A stretch of DNA of 64,000 nucleotides. It comes from Dichetophora obliterata. Its lineage: Eukaryota; Arthropoda; Insecta; Diptera; Sciomyzidae. Below, piece by piece: positions 33,320 to 45,574 of the stretch. A program made the translations under genes and the position numbers. Location of the stretch: assembly GCA_963920525.1 (NCBI GenBank), contig OY986435.1:271280074-271344073 (forward strand), read 5' to 3'. How positions within the stretch are numbered: the stretch's first letter is position 1; each line of letters begins with the position of its first letter. Below the pieces are notes generated by a model. That model saw only the letters and a program-made list of their open reading frames with translations. It was not told where the DNA came from and searched no databases.

Positions 33320-36300
33320 TTAACAAATGTTGCAAGAAATTAAATTAATTCGAAACATTGGTCAAATACATTTATAAAAAATTTAATTAAAACAAAATAA
33401 TAAAAACCAAAATTAAATAAAATTTACAAAATATATATTATGATTATATATTCTTTATTTGTTATATAATATATTATATGAAAATAAAACGAAAAATGTA
33501 TATTCTTGTTTATACTATTTAAGTTTACAAATATTTCAAAAAAATTAAACTATTTAAGTCCGTACGAACATTTTTTTTCATTCATTCAATTACACAACTC
33601 TTTTATTGAAAATTGTATTAAAATATTATTCGCATAATTTTTCCTTGCAAAGCTTAGCATGTATTAGGTTCGAGATATCAAAAAAACATTTCATTTCTTC
33701 ACCGACAGAAAACAGTGTGATATTTTGGTTCCCAAAGTAGATGTAGAAAAATGTTAATAGTCGCTAAAACATGTTTTATAAAAATATTTTCGTAAAGAGC
33801 TGACTAAATTGTGTTTTAATTTCTATTTTTTTGTTTACCTTCGAACCTAATGGAGTGGTTTAAGCCCAAAAAGCACCCCTTTAGAACGGCCCTTAATGTT
33901 AGCACTCTCAATGATTTATGTTTTAATATTCTTTACCAGCAGAAGCCCTTAATTCTGTGATTCAAAAAGGAAAGCCTGAGTATAATTTATTTGTAGTTAT
34001 TTTACTTTAAAATACTTAAATTTTGCTTATTTTAAAGTGGTAAGCAGCAACACTTCCTGAAAATTATTTCTAAGCAGCTTTTGTTAGAGGACAGTATGAA
34101 TTTTAAAAGCTTTTTTTTATTTCTAATGATATCATATAGAAGATACCAGCTAATACCTGCATAACTATACAATCAATTTATATCAGAGTAGCATGCATCG
34201 GAGCAACAAGCCAACAAAAACAACAACAATGTTTTGCATGCTTCAATAGTTGGATTAATACGCACATCTCATTCCTTTGCACTTTTGCAAACTGTTTTTC
34301 ATACCCTTTTTTATTCGTATGTATATATTTTGATATCCTTCCTGGGAAAGTACGTTAAGATACACTTAAAGAACTACTTTTAAAAATTTCGCTATTTAAA
34401 GTGCTCTCAAGAAAACGAAACAGTTCCTTTATGAAAATGTGGGTTATTTTCGTATGCGGTAACTTTTTATGCAATCGTTACAAGCCAAACCGTTTTGGGA
34501 ACATATTCAACACATCATAAGCTATCGAGAGATTAATAAAAAAAATTATTTAGTTCTTTGGTCGAGTTTCATGAGAACCTGCCCTTAACAATACATATTT
34601 TAAGGTATTTGTTAAAGAAAGACGAAAACCATACATTTTTTATACATTGCTCTATGGTCCAGAAATCGGATTTGGCGGCATAAACCTCATTTTTTAACTT
34701 CATTATTAAAAAAAAAAAATGTGACTGAACAAGAATGCTTTTAGTGTTCCGAAACATATCTTCTTTTATACCACATGGCAAGTCTCTTTATATGCCATTA
34801 CACAGAAGTTGTTGTTCTGAGTTTTTTGCATTGTGACCCTTTTTATTGAAAAACTTTATTAAATTGTAAGTGTAAAGTTTTTTATTATTTGTGCAAAGTT
34901 TAACAGTAAAATTATACCGAAAAATATTGAAGGCATGTTACTTTAAATACTGTAATTATCTTTTGTAAAACTGTTGCTATCCTTTATAAATAACCTTTGT
35001 AAATTTTATAAATCTTTTCCATGTTTCGTGGAACAGAACTATTTGGATCGTACAGGATCCGTTATAAGTTATATATGTAGTGAAAGCGCCAAATGTGTAC
35101 TATCGATTGAGAGAAAACTTATCTGCATTTACGTACAACTTTACAAAAACATTTTCAGAGTCAATTAACTTCAAAAATGAAGAAATTTTTAATGTGTGGA
35201 GAGAGAATGGAAGGAAAAAGAATACAATTATCAATTGTATTGCTCGAAAAGTAACTATTAATACAAAGTGGAAGAAAAGTGAAATAACTTATAAAAAAAT
35301 TTAAAATGCAAAAGTCGTCCAATTTTCTTATTAACTGCATGACCTTTGGTACTGACTACTTAAGTCTTTACTTCAAAATTCAACAATACACCATGCTTAG
35401 TAGGCCGGGTGAGTCTACAAAACAGGATGTGTTTGATACACTCGATCTAAAATATAACTTGGCTCATTGTAGTAACCTTCACGAAAGGATTTCACGATGT
35501 GTTGTTAGCCCTTAGGCTAGCTCGAACTTTTTTAAAAAAGTGTTTTTTTATCAAAAAAAAAAAACTTTTTGTATGAGCAAGTTTATTGTATCTATGAATC
35601 GTTCCATGCAAAAAAAAAACAAAATTTCCAAAAGCTTCTTTTAAGCTCAAATTTTGAGAAATCTACTAGTTCGAGATTTTTGGAGACTTTTTTTTATACA
35701 TTTCGATTCGATTTCGACTTTAACCGCCATTTATCGTCCAATTTTGGTTGTTTAACCTCCGTTGAAAAATTAATAAAATGCCCAACATAAATCTGGGTCT
35801 AACATGTTAACGTTTTGGAACAACTTTAACCCATTGAGGACGGACAAAGGCATCCTCGTTTGCAAAAGGTTTGATGGTACCGTAACTGGTTTTTATATTG
35901 TTTTTATACGATTTTTTTTATTTATTTTTTTTTATAGTGTATCTGAAAACCTTACCAAAAAATTAATTCTTACTAAAACCAGACTATCTTTGTTAACATG
36001 ACAGTCATTTGAACCAAAATAAACAATATAATCAAAATTTACCAAACATTTAAAAATTATTTTTACAGATAGTTACATTTTTTGGAGCTTTAGTATTGGA
36101 AATTTTTTTTGGCAATTCATAGAAGCAAAAAACTTACCCTTACAAAAAGTGGGGTTTCCTCCAAAAAGCCAAGCAATAAGCCAAGGAGTATTTTAGTCTG
36201 AGTTTATCAAACACTTTTTTTCGAGTTTGCCTAATATATAGCTTGTAAGATATGCACATATATAAATTTTGGTTGTTCGAGGTGTAGGCGTGTCAGTCAA

Positions 36301-36350
36301 CCAAGTACGCCAATTTTTTAATCTGTGCTTGTGGATAATAGTTGAAGCGT
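33320..36350. other. AT-rich non-coding stretch with an inverted partner at 39.3 kb
   Basis: Bases ~34620-34690 (GTCCAGAAATCGGATTTGGC) recur inverted at ~39346-39385 (GCCGCCAAATCGATTTTCTGG), outside the 36-39 kb transposon. An older repeat may therefore have been split by that transposon. TGCATGC-type repeats occur near 34192 and 34236. No gene supported; open frames at 34974-35515 lack motifs. Confidence 0.35.
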
Positions 36351-36882
36351 ATATGGGCATTTCCACCAAAAAGTCAACCGAGACGAAAAAATTAAAAGTT
36401 CTTGATAACAATGTTTGATGTCTTATTTACATAGGGAAACAATCAAATTTAAGTAATTTAAATACATTTTGCATTTATTCACATCTCAATGCGAAATATT
36501 CGTATGCAAAGAGCGCAAATGTGAAATATTGCTTATTTTGATATTTCTTTGGTATGTCTTGTCTTTATAACAGTTATTAAACAGAAACGAAATGCATTGA
36601 CTTTTGCTTGCTCAAATCTTTCTAGGAGTATAAAGAACGAAAAAACAAAATCATAAGTAAGCACGCAATCAAAGACAACGGTAAAATTTTGATTTGCTTT
36701 TTCGTTAAGTTCGCTTTCACGTTCGACATGCAAAAAGAACATTTTTACTCAGTGCGTTGGAAGACCATGCAGTAAGCTGACCAAATAATTATCGTAAATT
36801 GAGTTTATTCATGTGACTTTAAAAAAAAAGTGAACCGATAAAAAAATAGAAAATTTGTGTTGTTTTAACTTATATAAAGTTG

Positions 36883-36895
36883 GTCACGTGCGACA
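36883..36895 (+). repeat. Iteron GTCACGTGCGACA, first of five
   Basis: Lies just before the possible start codon and donor site of the transposase gene. The other copies are at 38914-38925, 38928-38939, 39115-39126 and 39294-39305. Probable transposase binding sites. Confidence 0.7.
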
Positions 36896-36897
36896 TG

Positions 36898-36996
36898 GTA
36901 AGTGAGAAATTCAAAAAAAAATTTTTTTTTTGCTTACATACTTACATCAATTATGAATGTAAATATGCACTTAACAAATTTTTATTTTAAATGTAG
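36898..36996 (+). other. Possible 5' intron of the transposase gene
   Basis: ATG|GTAAGTGAG at 36895-36906 is a good donor. A T-rich tract ending AAATGTAG (36989-36996) is a good acceptor, placed directly before ATGAGCACA. Splicing would join two ATG codons in frame. Seen as a motif pair only. Confidence 0.3.
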
Positions 36997-38755
36997 ATGA
37001 GCACAAACAACGATGAAAAAAACAAAAATAGATGTTAGCGGTATAGAGAAAATTTAAAGGAAGATGCAATTAAATTGCAAAATAGTAAATTTAAAAACAG
37101 GGAAAGAATGCGCAATAATAGGCAAAAGTGGAAAGATTCGGCTAAAGGAAATAATAAAATTATTGAAGCAAAAAGACAGGATGACCGCATACGCAAGAGA
37201 AAAAGTCGGGAGAATGCTGCGCAAATTAAAAAATCAAAACAAATACAAATGGAACCTTACAAATGCAAGCAAACGTTGGCGAAAGCTGTGAAAAAAGTGG
37301 AGGATGCGTTGCCAGGGGACATAGAGAAAAAAAGAAAAGTTCTAGAAGTTTTATTTTCAAAATATAAGCAGCCCCCACAAACAAATCCAAACACTAATTC
37401 CAGCACTACGCTTCCAGAAAGCTTGTCTAATTCCATTCAGCAATTTTATGCGAACGATAATGTTAGTGTGCAAGCTTCAGGAAAGAAGGACACAATTTTC
37501 ATTGATGGAGAATTAATCGCTAAACGCTTCATGATAATGACAGTTAGTGAAGCATATGAACTGTATAAAAAAGAGTATGCAGAGGAAGCAGTTGGCAAAT
37601 CTACCTTTTTTAATATGCGACCACGCTATGTGCAGTTGGTAAATAAAACTCCACATAATATGTGTATTTGTATGTACCATGCCAATTTTGGTTATACGTT
37701 AGAAAGCTGCGCTGAAATTATACCTTCATTTCCTAGAAACTTTGAAAGCTTTCTTAAATCTGTTTGCTGCAACATTAAGAGTGAAAATTGCATGACCGGT
37801 AAATGCAATGAGTGCTTAACAGATTTAAAAAATGAATACATTCCTTTAGCTTATTTATCAAAAATGGAAGATGAAGTGACCTGGCAGAATTGGAAGAAAG
37901 AAGAAAATCGAATTCTCCTTTCTAATACAATTGCAACTTTTTCGGATTTAATAGTTGATGTGGAAAAAAAATTACCCTCCTTTAAAACTCATTTTTTTGT
38001 GAAAAGAGCTCAGCAAAAATATTTTGAGGAAACTAAAATCAACTTAGAACCTACGGAAATAGCCATTCAAATAGATTTTGCGGAAAATTATAGGCTAACG
38101 CACCAGAATGAGATCCAAAGTGCTCACTTTAGCTATCGCCAAGTATCAATTTTTACTTGTGTAGCTTGGATGTCAGGAGCAACAAATTCGTTTGCTGTCA
38201 TCAGTGACAAGCTAACACACAACAAACACGATTCTTTTATTTTTTTGATAAATCTATTAATTGAAATGCAGAAATCTTGTGGAAGTCTTTCAAAAATATT
38301 TATTTTCTCTGATGGGAGCCGCTCTCAGTTTAAAAACAAATTTATATTGTCAAGCTTGCATGATTTTATACAACAATTAGGATGTTCCTCAGTAGAATGG
38401 AATTTCTTTGCTAGCTCGCATGGAAAGGGAGCCGTCGATGGAGTCGGAGCAATTATAAAAAGGAAAGTGTGGCAGATAACAAAATCAAAAAATGTTGTCA
38501 TACCTGACGCACTTTCATTTTATCAGTGTGCACAAAATAACATAAATGGAATAAAAATCTTTTTTACGCCATCTGATGAGATTGAAAAGCATGCTTTGTT
38601 TTTTTAATTTAGACGAAAAATGGAAAGCAGTTAAAAAAATACAAAACATTTCTCATTTGCACTTTTTTTCTTGCGATGGTCAAGAATTAAAAGCAGCTAG
38701 AATTGCCTATTCTGAAAAAAAAACAGTGCTTGATATTCATTATCAAATTGATTAA
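36997..38755 (+). pseudogene. DDE-type transposase, nearly intact
   Basis: The product should bind the element ends and catalyse excision and insertion in the nucleus. The gene most likely starts at ATG 36997, because the frame is continuous from there except for a TAG at 37036-37038. No ATG start precedes the long open part (37039-38607) until about 37108. Counting residues from 37075: a basic N-terminus (1-75); a cysteine/histidine cluster (CICMYH, CC, then CMTGKCNEC) at about 199-246, probably zinc-binding; then candidate catalytic acids in IQIDFAENY (Asp about 334), FSDGSRSQFKN (Asp about 413) and SSHGKGAVDGVG (Asp about 455). The order and spacing suggest an RNase H-like fold; residue roles are inferred. 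At 38598-38607 a T-run shifts the frame. The other frame continues for about 50 codons (NLDEKWKAVKK...) to TAA at 38753-38755. Family recognised from other invertebrate genomes, superfamily not. Confidence 0.75.
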
Positions 38756-39314
38756 TGTTTATTATACTTACACAAAACCATACTCATGAAATTTTTTTAA
38801 GTTTTTTATTATTATGTTTGAATAAATTTTTTTGTTGACTTATGCATAGTTTCTTTATTTGAATTTCATTATATAGCAGAAAAAAAAAAACAAATATGGT
38901 GATCGAACGAAGTGTCACGTGCGACATGTCACGTGCGACCATCTCTTTTATTAAATAAAAAAACAAAATATAAATCCTTTATGTCTACAGTGCTAGCCAT
39001 TTTTAAGGAACATCAATGCACAACATTAAAAAAAAAATTACATAAAAACATTGCTTCTCATTTCGCTGAAATCCGCGTTTAAAGTTTTTGCCAAGAAAAC
39101 CACTTCTGTTTTTGGTCACGTGCGACCACCTTGATTTTTTGCTAATATCTTGAGAAGTAAAAATGACCCAACAATTGACAATACCAATAATTAAAGGGCT
39201 AATTGAGAGCTATAAGGTCCGCCTTTTTTTATTTTTAAATTTTTTTTATTATGACATTTTTTCCACTTGAAATGTGTACAACAGTCACGTGCGACACCAT
39301 GGAAATGCCCATAT

Positions 39315-41100
39315 GTAAAATTTCAGTGCTCTATCTTTATTATTTGAGTTTATGCCGCCAAATCGATTTTCTGGACCATAGTGCATTGTTTCAATATATC
39401 TTCAATAAACCCATACATATTCATTAGCCATTATTTTGAAAAGAATCCTTTTTACAGGATAAAGAGTACTCTATATGCTGACCAGAGACATAAGGAGACA
39501 AAATAGACTCAAAAGTTTCTGCGTGATGCTATAACAGACAGACAGAAATTTTCTAAACATATAAATGTTCAGCACAGTTAGAATTTTTAAGAAAAAGTCA
39601 GAGTCTAGATTTTTGTACAGTTTTATTACATGAATAAGACGACAATGATGTTGAAAGACGAAGGAAGTAGATGTAATGCTTTTATGACAAAAATATGTAT
39701 TTTAAATAGAAATCAAAAAAATTTGATGCATTGTTTTACAATTCCTTGTGGATATAATTTACCTACAACTGTAAAGTAAAATGTATACACTGAACTTCTT
39801 TGAGCCTATTTCATTTCCATTTAGCATTAACCAAAGCTTCGCGTAAATCAAAATATAATCTAAATATATGTTTGTTTCCGTTTTTAAATTTGTGTGTGCT
39901 TTGTTGAGGTTCAAAATGGCAAAATGAAAGACATCCCATTCAGACAGCTTGATGCCGCATTTATAATAATTACACCGCGAGCATATTCGTTGAATTCCCT
40001 CATAGGAGATTTTTGTATCAAATAAATAAGGTAACAAGAACTTGCGCCAAAATTAAAATCCTACTCAAACTCTATACTTTGTCTGTCCTTCCATAGCTTT
40101 TATTCTTATGCGACCACAGTGTCTAAGAATAAAATGGTACACACACTTTTAGAAATCTTATACTAAAATTAAAACTTTTCTGTACTACATATAAGTCCAC
40201 ACTAGCTGTTTAATCTAGTATTTGCAAAATACTAAAATATGGTTTTAATACAGCTTTGGTTTTAAATTTAGTACAAGCTTGGATTAATATATAAAAAAAA
40301 AAAAAAAAAATAACAATAACAAACTTACTACTCTAACTACCTGGCTATTGGCCTATGAAGCAAACATATAAACCGAGTCGCCTAATACTAGCTCTGTTTC
40401 GATACTCCATTGAGTTAACTTGAAGTTTCTTGAAAGCGTTTTTTTGAAGCTCGAGAGAAAAGAATAGCATGCAAAATGTCACTCTCTATTCTATTACAAT
40501 TACTTGAAGTTAGTATAGAAACAAAAATATTTAGTCGCAGCATTGCCAGGCTAACCTTTTGCGGGTCTTAATCAAAATTTAGTATCCAAATGTACTAGGA
40601 TTTAGTATAAATTATATTAAAAACAAAAATTAACACAGAGTTGTACTTATATTTAAATCAAAAAGGCTCAAATTGAAACCAAAAAATTTAAATTTAAACA
40701 AAAAAGCACAAATGGATCCTGTAATATTTCTTTTGGTTAAAATTCTAGTACAGAATAGTTTAAAATATGAGTTAGTATGTATTCGAAAAGTTTAAATTTT
40801 AACCGCATGGTTTAAAAAAAATGCAGTAATATTTTAGGGGGACTAAAATTTATTCCAAGATTTCTATCCGTTTAGTGAATCGTCCAGTGGACAAAAATAA
40901 GAAAAATTGTTTGCTTCGAAATGTTAGCAAATTGGTATAGATCGAGAGTTGATAGCTTACTTCAAATCAGTTGGCACATTTTCAGTAAATTTTAAGGGCT
41001 AAACTGATTGATTTTTGTGACAGCTCATTTCAGGCAAGCAATAATTTCGAAAAAAGACCAAACATAAAAAATTTTCGAAAAATCGAAAGAGTCTGTATAG
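39315..41100. other. AT-rich stretch with TTTAGTA-type repeats
   Basis: Motifs such as TAGTA, TACTAAAAT and TTTAGTATA recur in both orientations between 40155 and 40860, resembling subterminal repeats of an old element. No pair of ends could be fixed. A 15-20 base A-run lies near 40292. No gene. Confidence 0.35.
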
Positions 41101-41112
41101 TCTGTTGCGTGA

Positions 41113-41130
41113 TTGGTTGGTTGGTTGGTT
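41113..41130. repeat. (TTGG)n run at the LINE 3' end
   Basis: On the minus strand this is (CCAA)n, placed downstream of the LINE coding remnant. Short tandem tails of this sort are typical of LOA/I-type retrotransposon 3' ends. The link is inferred. Confidence 0.5.
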
Positions 41131-41606
41131 TAGATGGTGATGCTACATATAAGCAGGATCCAAGTAGGTGTTCATGTAAGTTGAGATAGTAGTTAGGCAA
41201 TAACCATCCGGTGTGGTTAATGAACTCTAGAAGATTGTTAATTTTTGTAGTTGAAAGTTCCTTTAGATTGCTGAGGTAGGGCTAGCCCAGGGCTAGACCT
41301 TAGTCTAGACCTAGCCAGGACCAGGCAGATTCACAGAAAGTGTGTTACTGCTTCTTTTTCATTTGGGTCATAGCAGCTTTGACATTGGGTGTTGAAGGGT
41401 AGTCAAATTTTTTCGGCGTGTACTCCGATGCACCAGTGATCCGTAATAATAGCCGTGATTCTGGCTATGTCATTTCGGGGTTTTGAGAGTATCTCCTGAG
41501 TTCTACCTATGTTGTAAAGGGGCCATAATTTTCTTGATGTATTTCAGGTTGCAGTCCTCTCCATCTACGACCGGCTAAGGCCAAGTTGTAAGAGTGAATT
41601 CTTCCC

Positions 41607-42137
41607 TTAACGGTGTTCAGTGGATCTTCGACTGGTTCCGCTCTTAAACGTCAAGGGAGGAACCCCGCCTAGCCAGTTCAACCGACTTTTATTATCATTT
41701 ATGTTCCTATGGCCGCAAACCCATATTATGGTAATGTTAAGTTGGTGACTTAGCCGGGCCAGTTCATCCTTACACTGCCTTACCAGTTTGGAGTTGGTAC
41801 TGATCGCAGCTAAAGCTTTAATGGTGGCTTGGCTATACGTCAGAATAGCTGCATTGAGGTTATTGGTGTTGGCTCTACTCAAGGTGCGGCAAGCTTCTCT
41901 TATCGCTAAAAGCTCGGACTGGAAGACGCTGGCTGAGTTTGGCAGACGAAAATCGTCAGCCACCCCCTGTTTCTCAAAATATATGCCAGCTCCCTCTCCG
42001 CACTCCACCTTGGAGCTGACAGTGTAAAAGGACACATTGAAGGCTAGATCAGGTCCCCCATTGCACCACTCTACCCTGGTGGAGAACTTGGTTATAAAGG
42101 ATTTTGTGAAGTCGAGTTTGGGAGTGTTATAGTCCAT
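41607..42137 (-). pseudogene. LINE RNase H domain
   Basis: This 176-codon frame follows the RT and would remove RNA from the RNA-DNA hybrid during target-primed reverse transcription. Visible motifs are GAGIYFEKQG, SVFQSELLAIREAC (with the conserved Glu), ILTYSQATIKAL and WVCGHRNINDN. In the family the third block normally reads SDSQAAIKAL; here the Asp position holds Tyr, and WVPGH has become WVCGH. The enzyme would therefore be inactive even if expressed. The C-terminus also diverges after NDN. It is separated from the RT remnant by stops. Confidence 0.8.
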
Positions 42138-42169
42138 GTTTCTAGGAATCAGTTTCCGAGGTAGCGGAT

Positions 42170-43310
42170 TTAGAATGTTGCTGTATCTACATGGCCTATT
42201 CTGCTAGTTGTAGGACTCTCTGAGTCTGACTTCACTGTTTGTTGCGTCATTGTGTAGATCTATAGAAAGTAAGTTCTTCAAGATGTTAAGTGCGTCAGTA
42301 GGGCGTGAGCGAATACCCTCTGTAATAACTATGCATACTTTATTCAGTGCAGGCCACCATACTAGTGCACCATATGCCAAGATAGGACGCACTACCGCTG
42401 TGTATAGTCATAAGAGCATTTTCGGTTGAAGACCCCATTTCTTACCAAATGTCTTTTTGCAGGCGTAAAAGGCTATGCAGGCCTTCTTGACCCTCTGTCC
42501 GATGTTGGTTTTCCAGCTTAGCTTGGAATCAAGAATGAGTCCTAGAAATTTTGCGCTGCTGGATAGTGTAAGAGGGTGTTTGTTTAGCTTTGCAAGGACA
42601 AATTATGGCGCTTTGGTTTTTGTGGGGAATAGCATCAGTTCCGTCTTGCTAAGGTTAACTAATAGGGCGCACCTGGCAGCCCAAAGACTAAGTTTTCTCC
42701 AATTCAGCCTCGATTAGCTCACTGAGTGTAGAAGGGAACAGTCTTGAAACCATTACAACCACGTCATCCGCATAAGTCACCACTTTAACCCCATTACAAA
42801 TTAGTGTATTAAGAACTTCGTTAATGGCGATGAGTCAGAATAGGGGGAGATCACTCCTCCCTGCGGAGTACCCCTACTGACAAATCTCTTTAGTTGACAA
42901 CCACCCAGGTCTGCCTGGATTATTCTGTTACTGAGCATTTAGATTATCCAGTTCCTGGCGAGTGTTTGCACATCAAGGTTGGTCAGGGAATCAAAAATGG
43001 CCTTAGTGTGTATACTGTTAAATGTCCCCTTCCATGTCTAAGAAAGCCGCAAGAGTGTAATGTTTAAAGAAGATGGATCTTTCAATAGTAGTGATAACCT
43101 CGTAAAAGCGGTATCTGTGGAACTTCCCGTGTCGTAAGCATGCTGAGCGTTGTATATGGTTGTACCCTCTCGATTCTAGAGTCTAGATCGTCCCTTAGAT
43201 AAATTTCCAGTATACATTCTACGGTTTTCAGTACAAATGACGTGAGGCTTATTGGTCTGAAAACCTTGGCTTCTTCATGACCTCGCCTGTGTGATTGACT
43301 CTATACAGAG
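42170..43310 (-). pseudogene. LINE reverse transcriptase, decayed
   Basis: Pieces in several minus-strand frames give the usual RT order. They are KVFRPISLTSFVLKTVE near 43250, RGTPQGGVISPLFWL near 42865, TYADDVVVM with the catalytic YADD at 42763-42774, FLGLILDSKLSWK near 42530, and the thumb block MRPILAYGALVWWPAL near 42370. Stops and frame changes between blocks make it non-functional. The order RT then RNase H on the same strand supports a single original ORF2. Confidence 0.85.
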
Positions 43311-43329
43311 TTGTTGTTGTTGTTGTTTC

Positions 43330-43822
43330 CTTCTTCAAACTAACTTGATATTAAAAGCTTACAATTACAATCACGTGAAAATTTAAAGAATAGATCACAA
43401 TTAATTATTCGACTAATTCATGTGTAACATTTATTTTATACAAAAAGAAAACATAATAGCAGTATCCATGAACGAGCACGTAAAGGCGATGTAAGCAACG
43501 TATTTTCGGTAAGTTTACAGCAGCTTAGTTCACAATAATAAAATTGTAAGATATTAACAAAAGATATGCAACTTACGGCACAAAAACGTGGTATTTACAG
43601 TACGTATAATGCGTATAATGCGACCATGGCTTAGTTTCCTTTTTTGACAGTGTTTCAATTAAGTTTAACATTTCAAAAAATTAAAAATTCACTTATTACT
43701 AACGGATCTAAAATTTCTACAAAGTTTAAAATAATTTTGTGATGGCAATTTATTTTTAATACAACTACGCAATTTACTCGTTTCTTATTCAAAGTGGGTT
43801 CGTGGAAGTGCTTAGCGTAAAC
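43330..43822. other. AT-rich non-coding stretch
   Basis: GCGTATAATGCGTATAATGCGACC near 43603 is a short tandem duplication. Nothing else supported. Confidence 0.4.
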
Positions 43823-43825
43823 TTA

Positions 43826-44744
43826 TACACTCTAAAAAAGAAATGTAAATTTACTAAAATTATTACAGTAATTTTTTGTTGAAATTCCAACTGATGTCTG
43901 ATTTTACTATAAATCTTGCATTAATTTTTGAGTGTTTACCAATTTACAAAATTCTCACTAAAATTAAACAATAAATATTGAATTTTGCTGCAATAACAGC
44001 TGCAAAGTAATAGCTTACTACATAAATTTAATTAAAATTAAACAGTTGAATGTTCAATATCGACAATATATTCAACAGATGCTCAGTCGAGCTAGCTTGT
44101 CAAAGTGTTAGGATCATTAACTTAAAGTTATCTGATTTTTGATTAAAAAAGTGTAGTGAGAATTTGGTTTTAGTAAAAGTTAATTGAATGCTGTGTTATT
44201 AGTGGTAATTTGTCAGCAATATCTGAATATTTTAGTTCTTTGAAATAATCAAAAAATTTCTTGAGTTTCATTTCTTTAATTCCTAAGTGTTTATTTTTCA
44301 TTTCGTTATTTGTAGTGCCAATTTGAAGAAGAATAAGCATGAAACAGAAATCAAGCCATATCTCTGCACGTACCATCAAAAGTGACAACTTGTTTTTTAA
44401 TATCTTTACTAGAATAACAATAGAAATTTAGATTGACTACATCAATTATGGTAAAACTATATATAAATTGTTGAATTTTTCTGAAATCGAAGTAGTAGAT
44501 TTGTATTGGCACTACACAGATGAAAGAAACATTGAACAATTAATGTTTAATTTCGCTGCAATATCAATTTCATTGCTTCTTATTTTAAGCAAAATTCAAC
44601 ACTGTTTGTTGAATTTCACTACAAAACAATAGAAACAAGATGTTAAATGAAATAGGAGTGTGTAAATTTACTACAGTTTTAGTAGCTAACCTATTGCCTA
44701 CAACTGTTGTAGTAAATTTCAACAAACACTTTTTAGAGTGTAGT
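43826..44744. mobile_element. TA-flanked non-autonomous element with subterminal repeats
   Basis: The left end CACTCTAAAAAAG (43826) and the right end, the inverse of CACTCTAAAAAGTG (ending about 44742), are bordered by TA. GTTGAAATT and TGTTGAATTTC(G/A)CT(G/A)CAA motifs recur in both orientations inside, for example near 43879, 43978, 44552, 44608 and 44716. TA flanks fit Tc1/mariner-type movement. No transposase. Confidence 0.6.
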
Positions 44745-44855
44745 TATATGCTTTCAGTATATATAAGTCATTTATTAAATACCATTAATGTTTATATTAG
44801 CAGTGACCTCTGGCCGTATTATGCAAATAAATAAGTGTCTCACAACGGCCTAATT

Positions 44856-44900
44856 TTGCTGTTTTCAAAATTGCCCTACTTTCAGTGTTTTCAAAATTGC
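44856..44900 (+). repeat. Short direct repeat GTTTTCAAAATTGCC x2
   Basis: Two copies at about 44862 and 44888, just before the next element. Confidence 0.6.
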
Positions 44901-44913
44901 CGTAGCGTCACTA

Positions 44914-45574
44914 CCCTGCAGTGTAATCAACTAGATTTATACCAGTCAACAACTAGTTGGAAATATCCAACAACTAGTTCGATTTATGTCCTATTCTCAT
45001 AGAACCGACTGGTATTTTTTACGTGGTGATGTCATTGGAAAAGACAATTGTCTTACTATAGATAAGGTTTTAACTAGTTAACAACTCATTTTTTATGTAA
45101 AGTAAAGTTCTAGTTGGGTTGTGACTAGTTTTGAACCAATATAGTAATTATCGAATTAAAACTAGTTCATAGGTTCATATTTTTTCAATAGTTCATAGGT
45201 TCAAAGAACATATATTTTTACAACAAAATATTAGCTAAAGGCTAAAGTTAAAGCTATTTGATGAATGTGAATGCCATGTTTATGGTATACTACATGTTTT
45301 TAAATTAGTTTTTATATGTTTTAATTTGTTTATTATTAGTTTGTTCCAATGGGGTACCCAGCTCCAACTGGTTTTGGAACTGGTTGATTTTGATAACATG
45401 TAGTATAGTTTGATTTTGGCTAGTTTTACAACTGGTTTAATGTGACTTGACAAAAACTAGTTGGGTTTAAACTACTTTTGCAACTAGTAAATCGTGACAA
45501 AATATAAACTAGTTTGTTTTGACTAGTATAAATACTACTCATGTTTTAATGCTGACTAGTCTTACACTGCAGGG
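44914..45574. mobile_element. Element with CCCTGCAGTGTAA ends and many ACTAGTT repeats
   Basis: Ends CCCTGCAGTGTAA at 44914 and inverted at 45562-45574, each bordered by TA. ACTAGT or CTAGTT occurs a dozen or more times inside, in both orientations (ACTAGT is itself palindromic), concentrated towards the two ends. No ORF. It is probably a MITE mobilised by a transposase that recognises the ACTAGT repeats. Confidence 0.7.

Larger units (their letters stand above)
36358..39312 (+). mobile_element. ~3-kb DDE DNA transposon with GTCACGTGCGAC iterons
   Basis: The ends are GGGCATTTCCA (36358) and its inverse, TGGAAATGCCC (ending 39312). Each is bordered by ATAT, which is either a 4-bp target duplication or part of the inverted repeat. 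GTCACGTGCGAC occurs five times in one orientation, at 36883, 38914, 38928, 39115 and 39294, mostly near the right end, as expected of transposase binding sites. A nearly intact transposase gene fills the centre. Superfamily not assigned. Confidence 0.8.
41113..43326 (-). mobile_element. 5'-truncated LINE with RT and RNase H (I/LOA/R1-like)
   Basis: It reads on the minus strand from about 43310 (RT fingers) to the RNase H at 41607, then a 3' region to the CCAA tail. The RNase H places it with the I, LOA or R1 groups rather than Jockey. A (TTG)n tract at 43311-43326 abuts its 5' side. The 5' coding half (gag-like ORF and endonuclease) is absent. Confidence 0.8.

Noticed and set aside
41788..42027. 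79-codon plus-strand frame
   Set aside because: Antisense shadow of the LINE RNase H domain.
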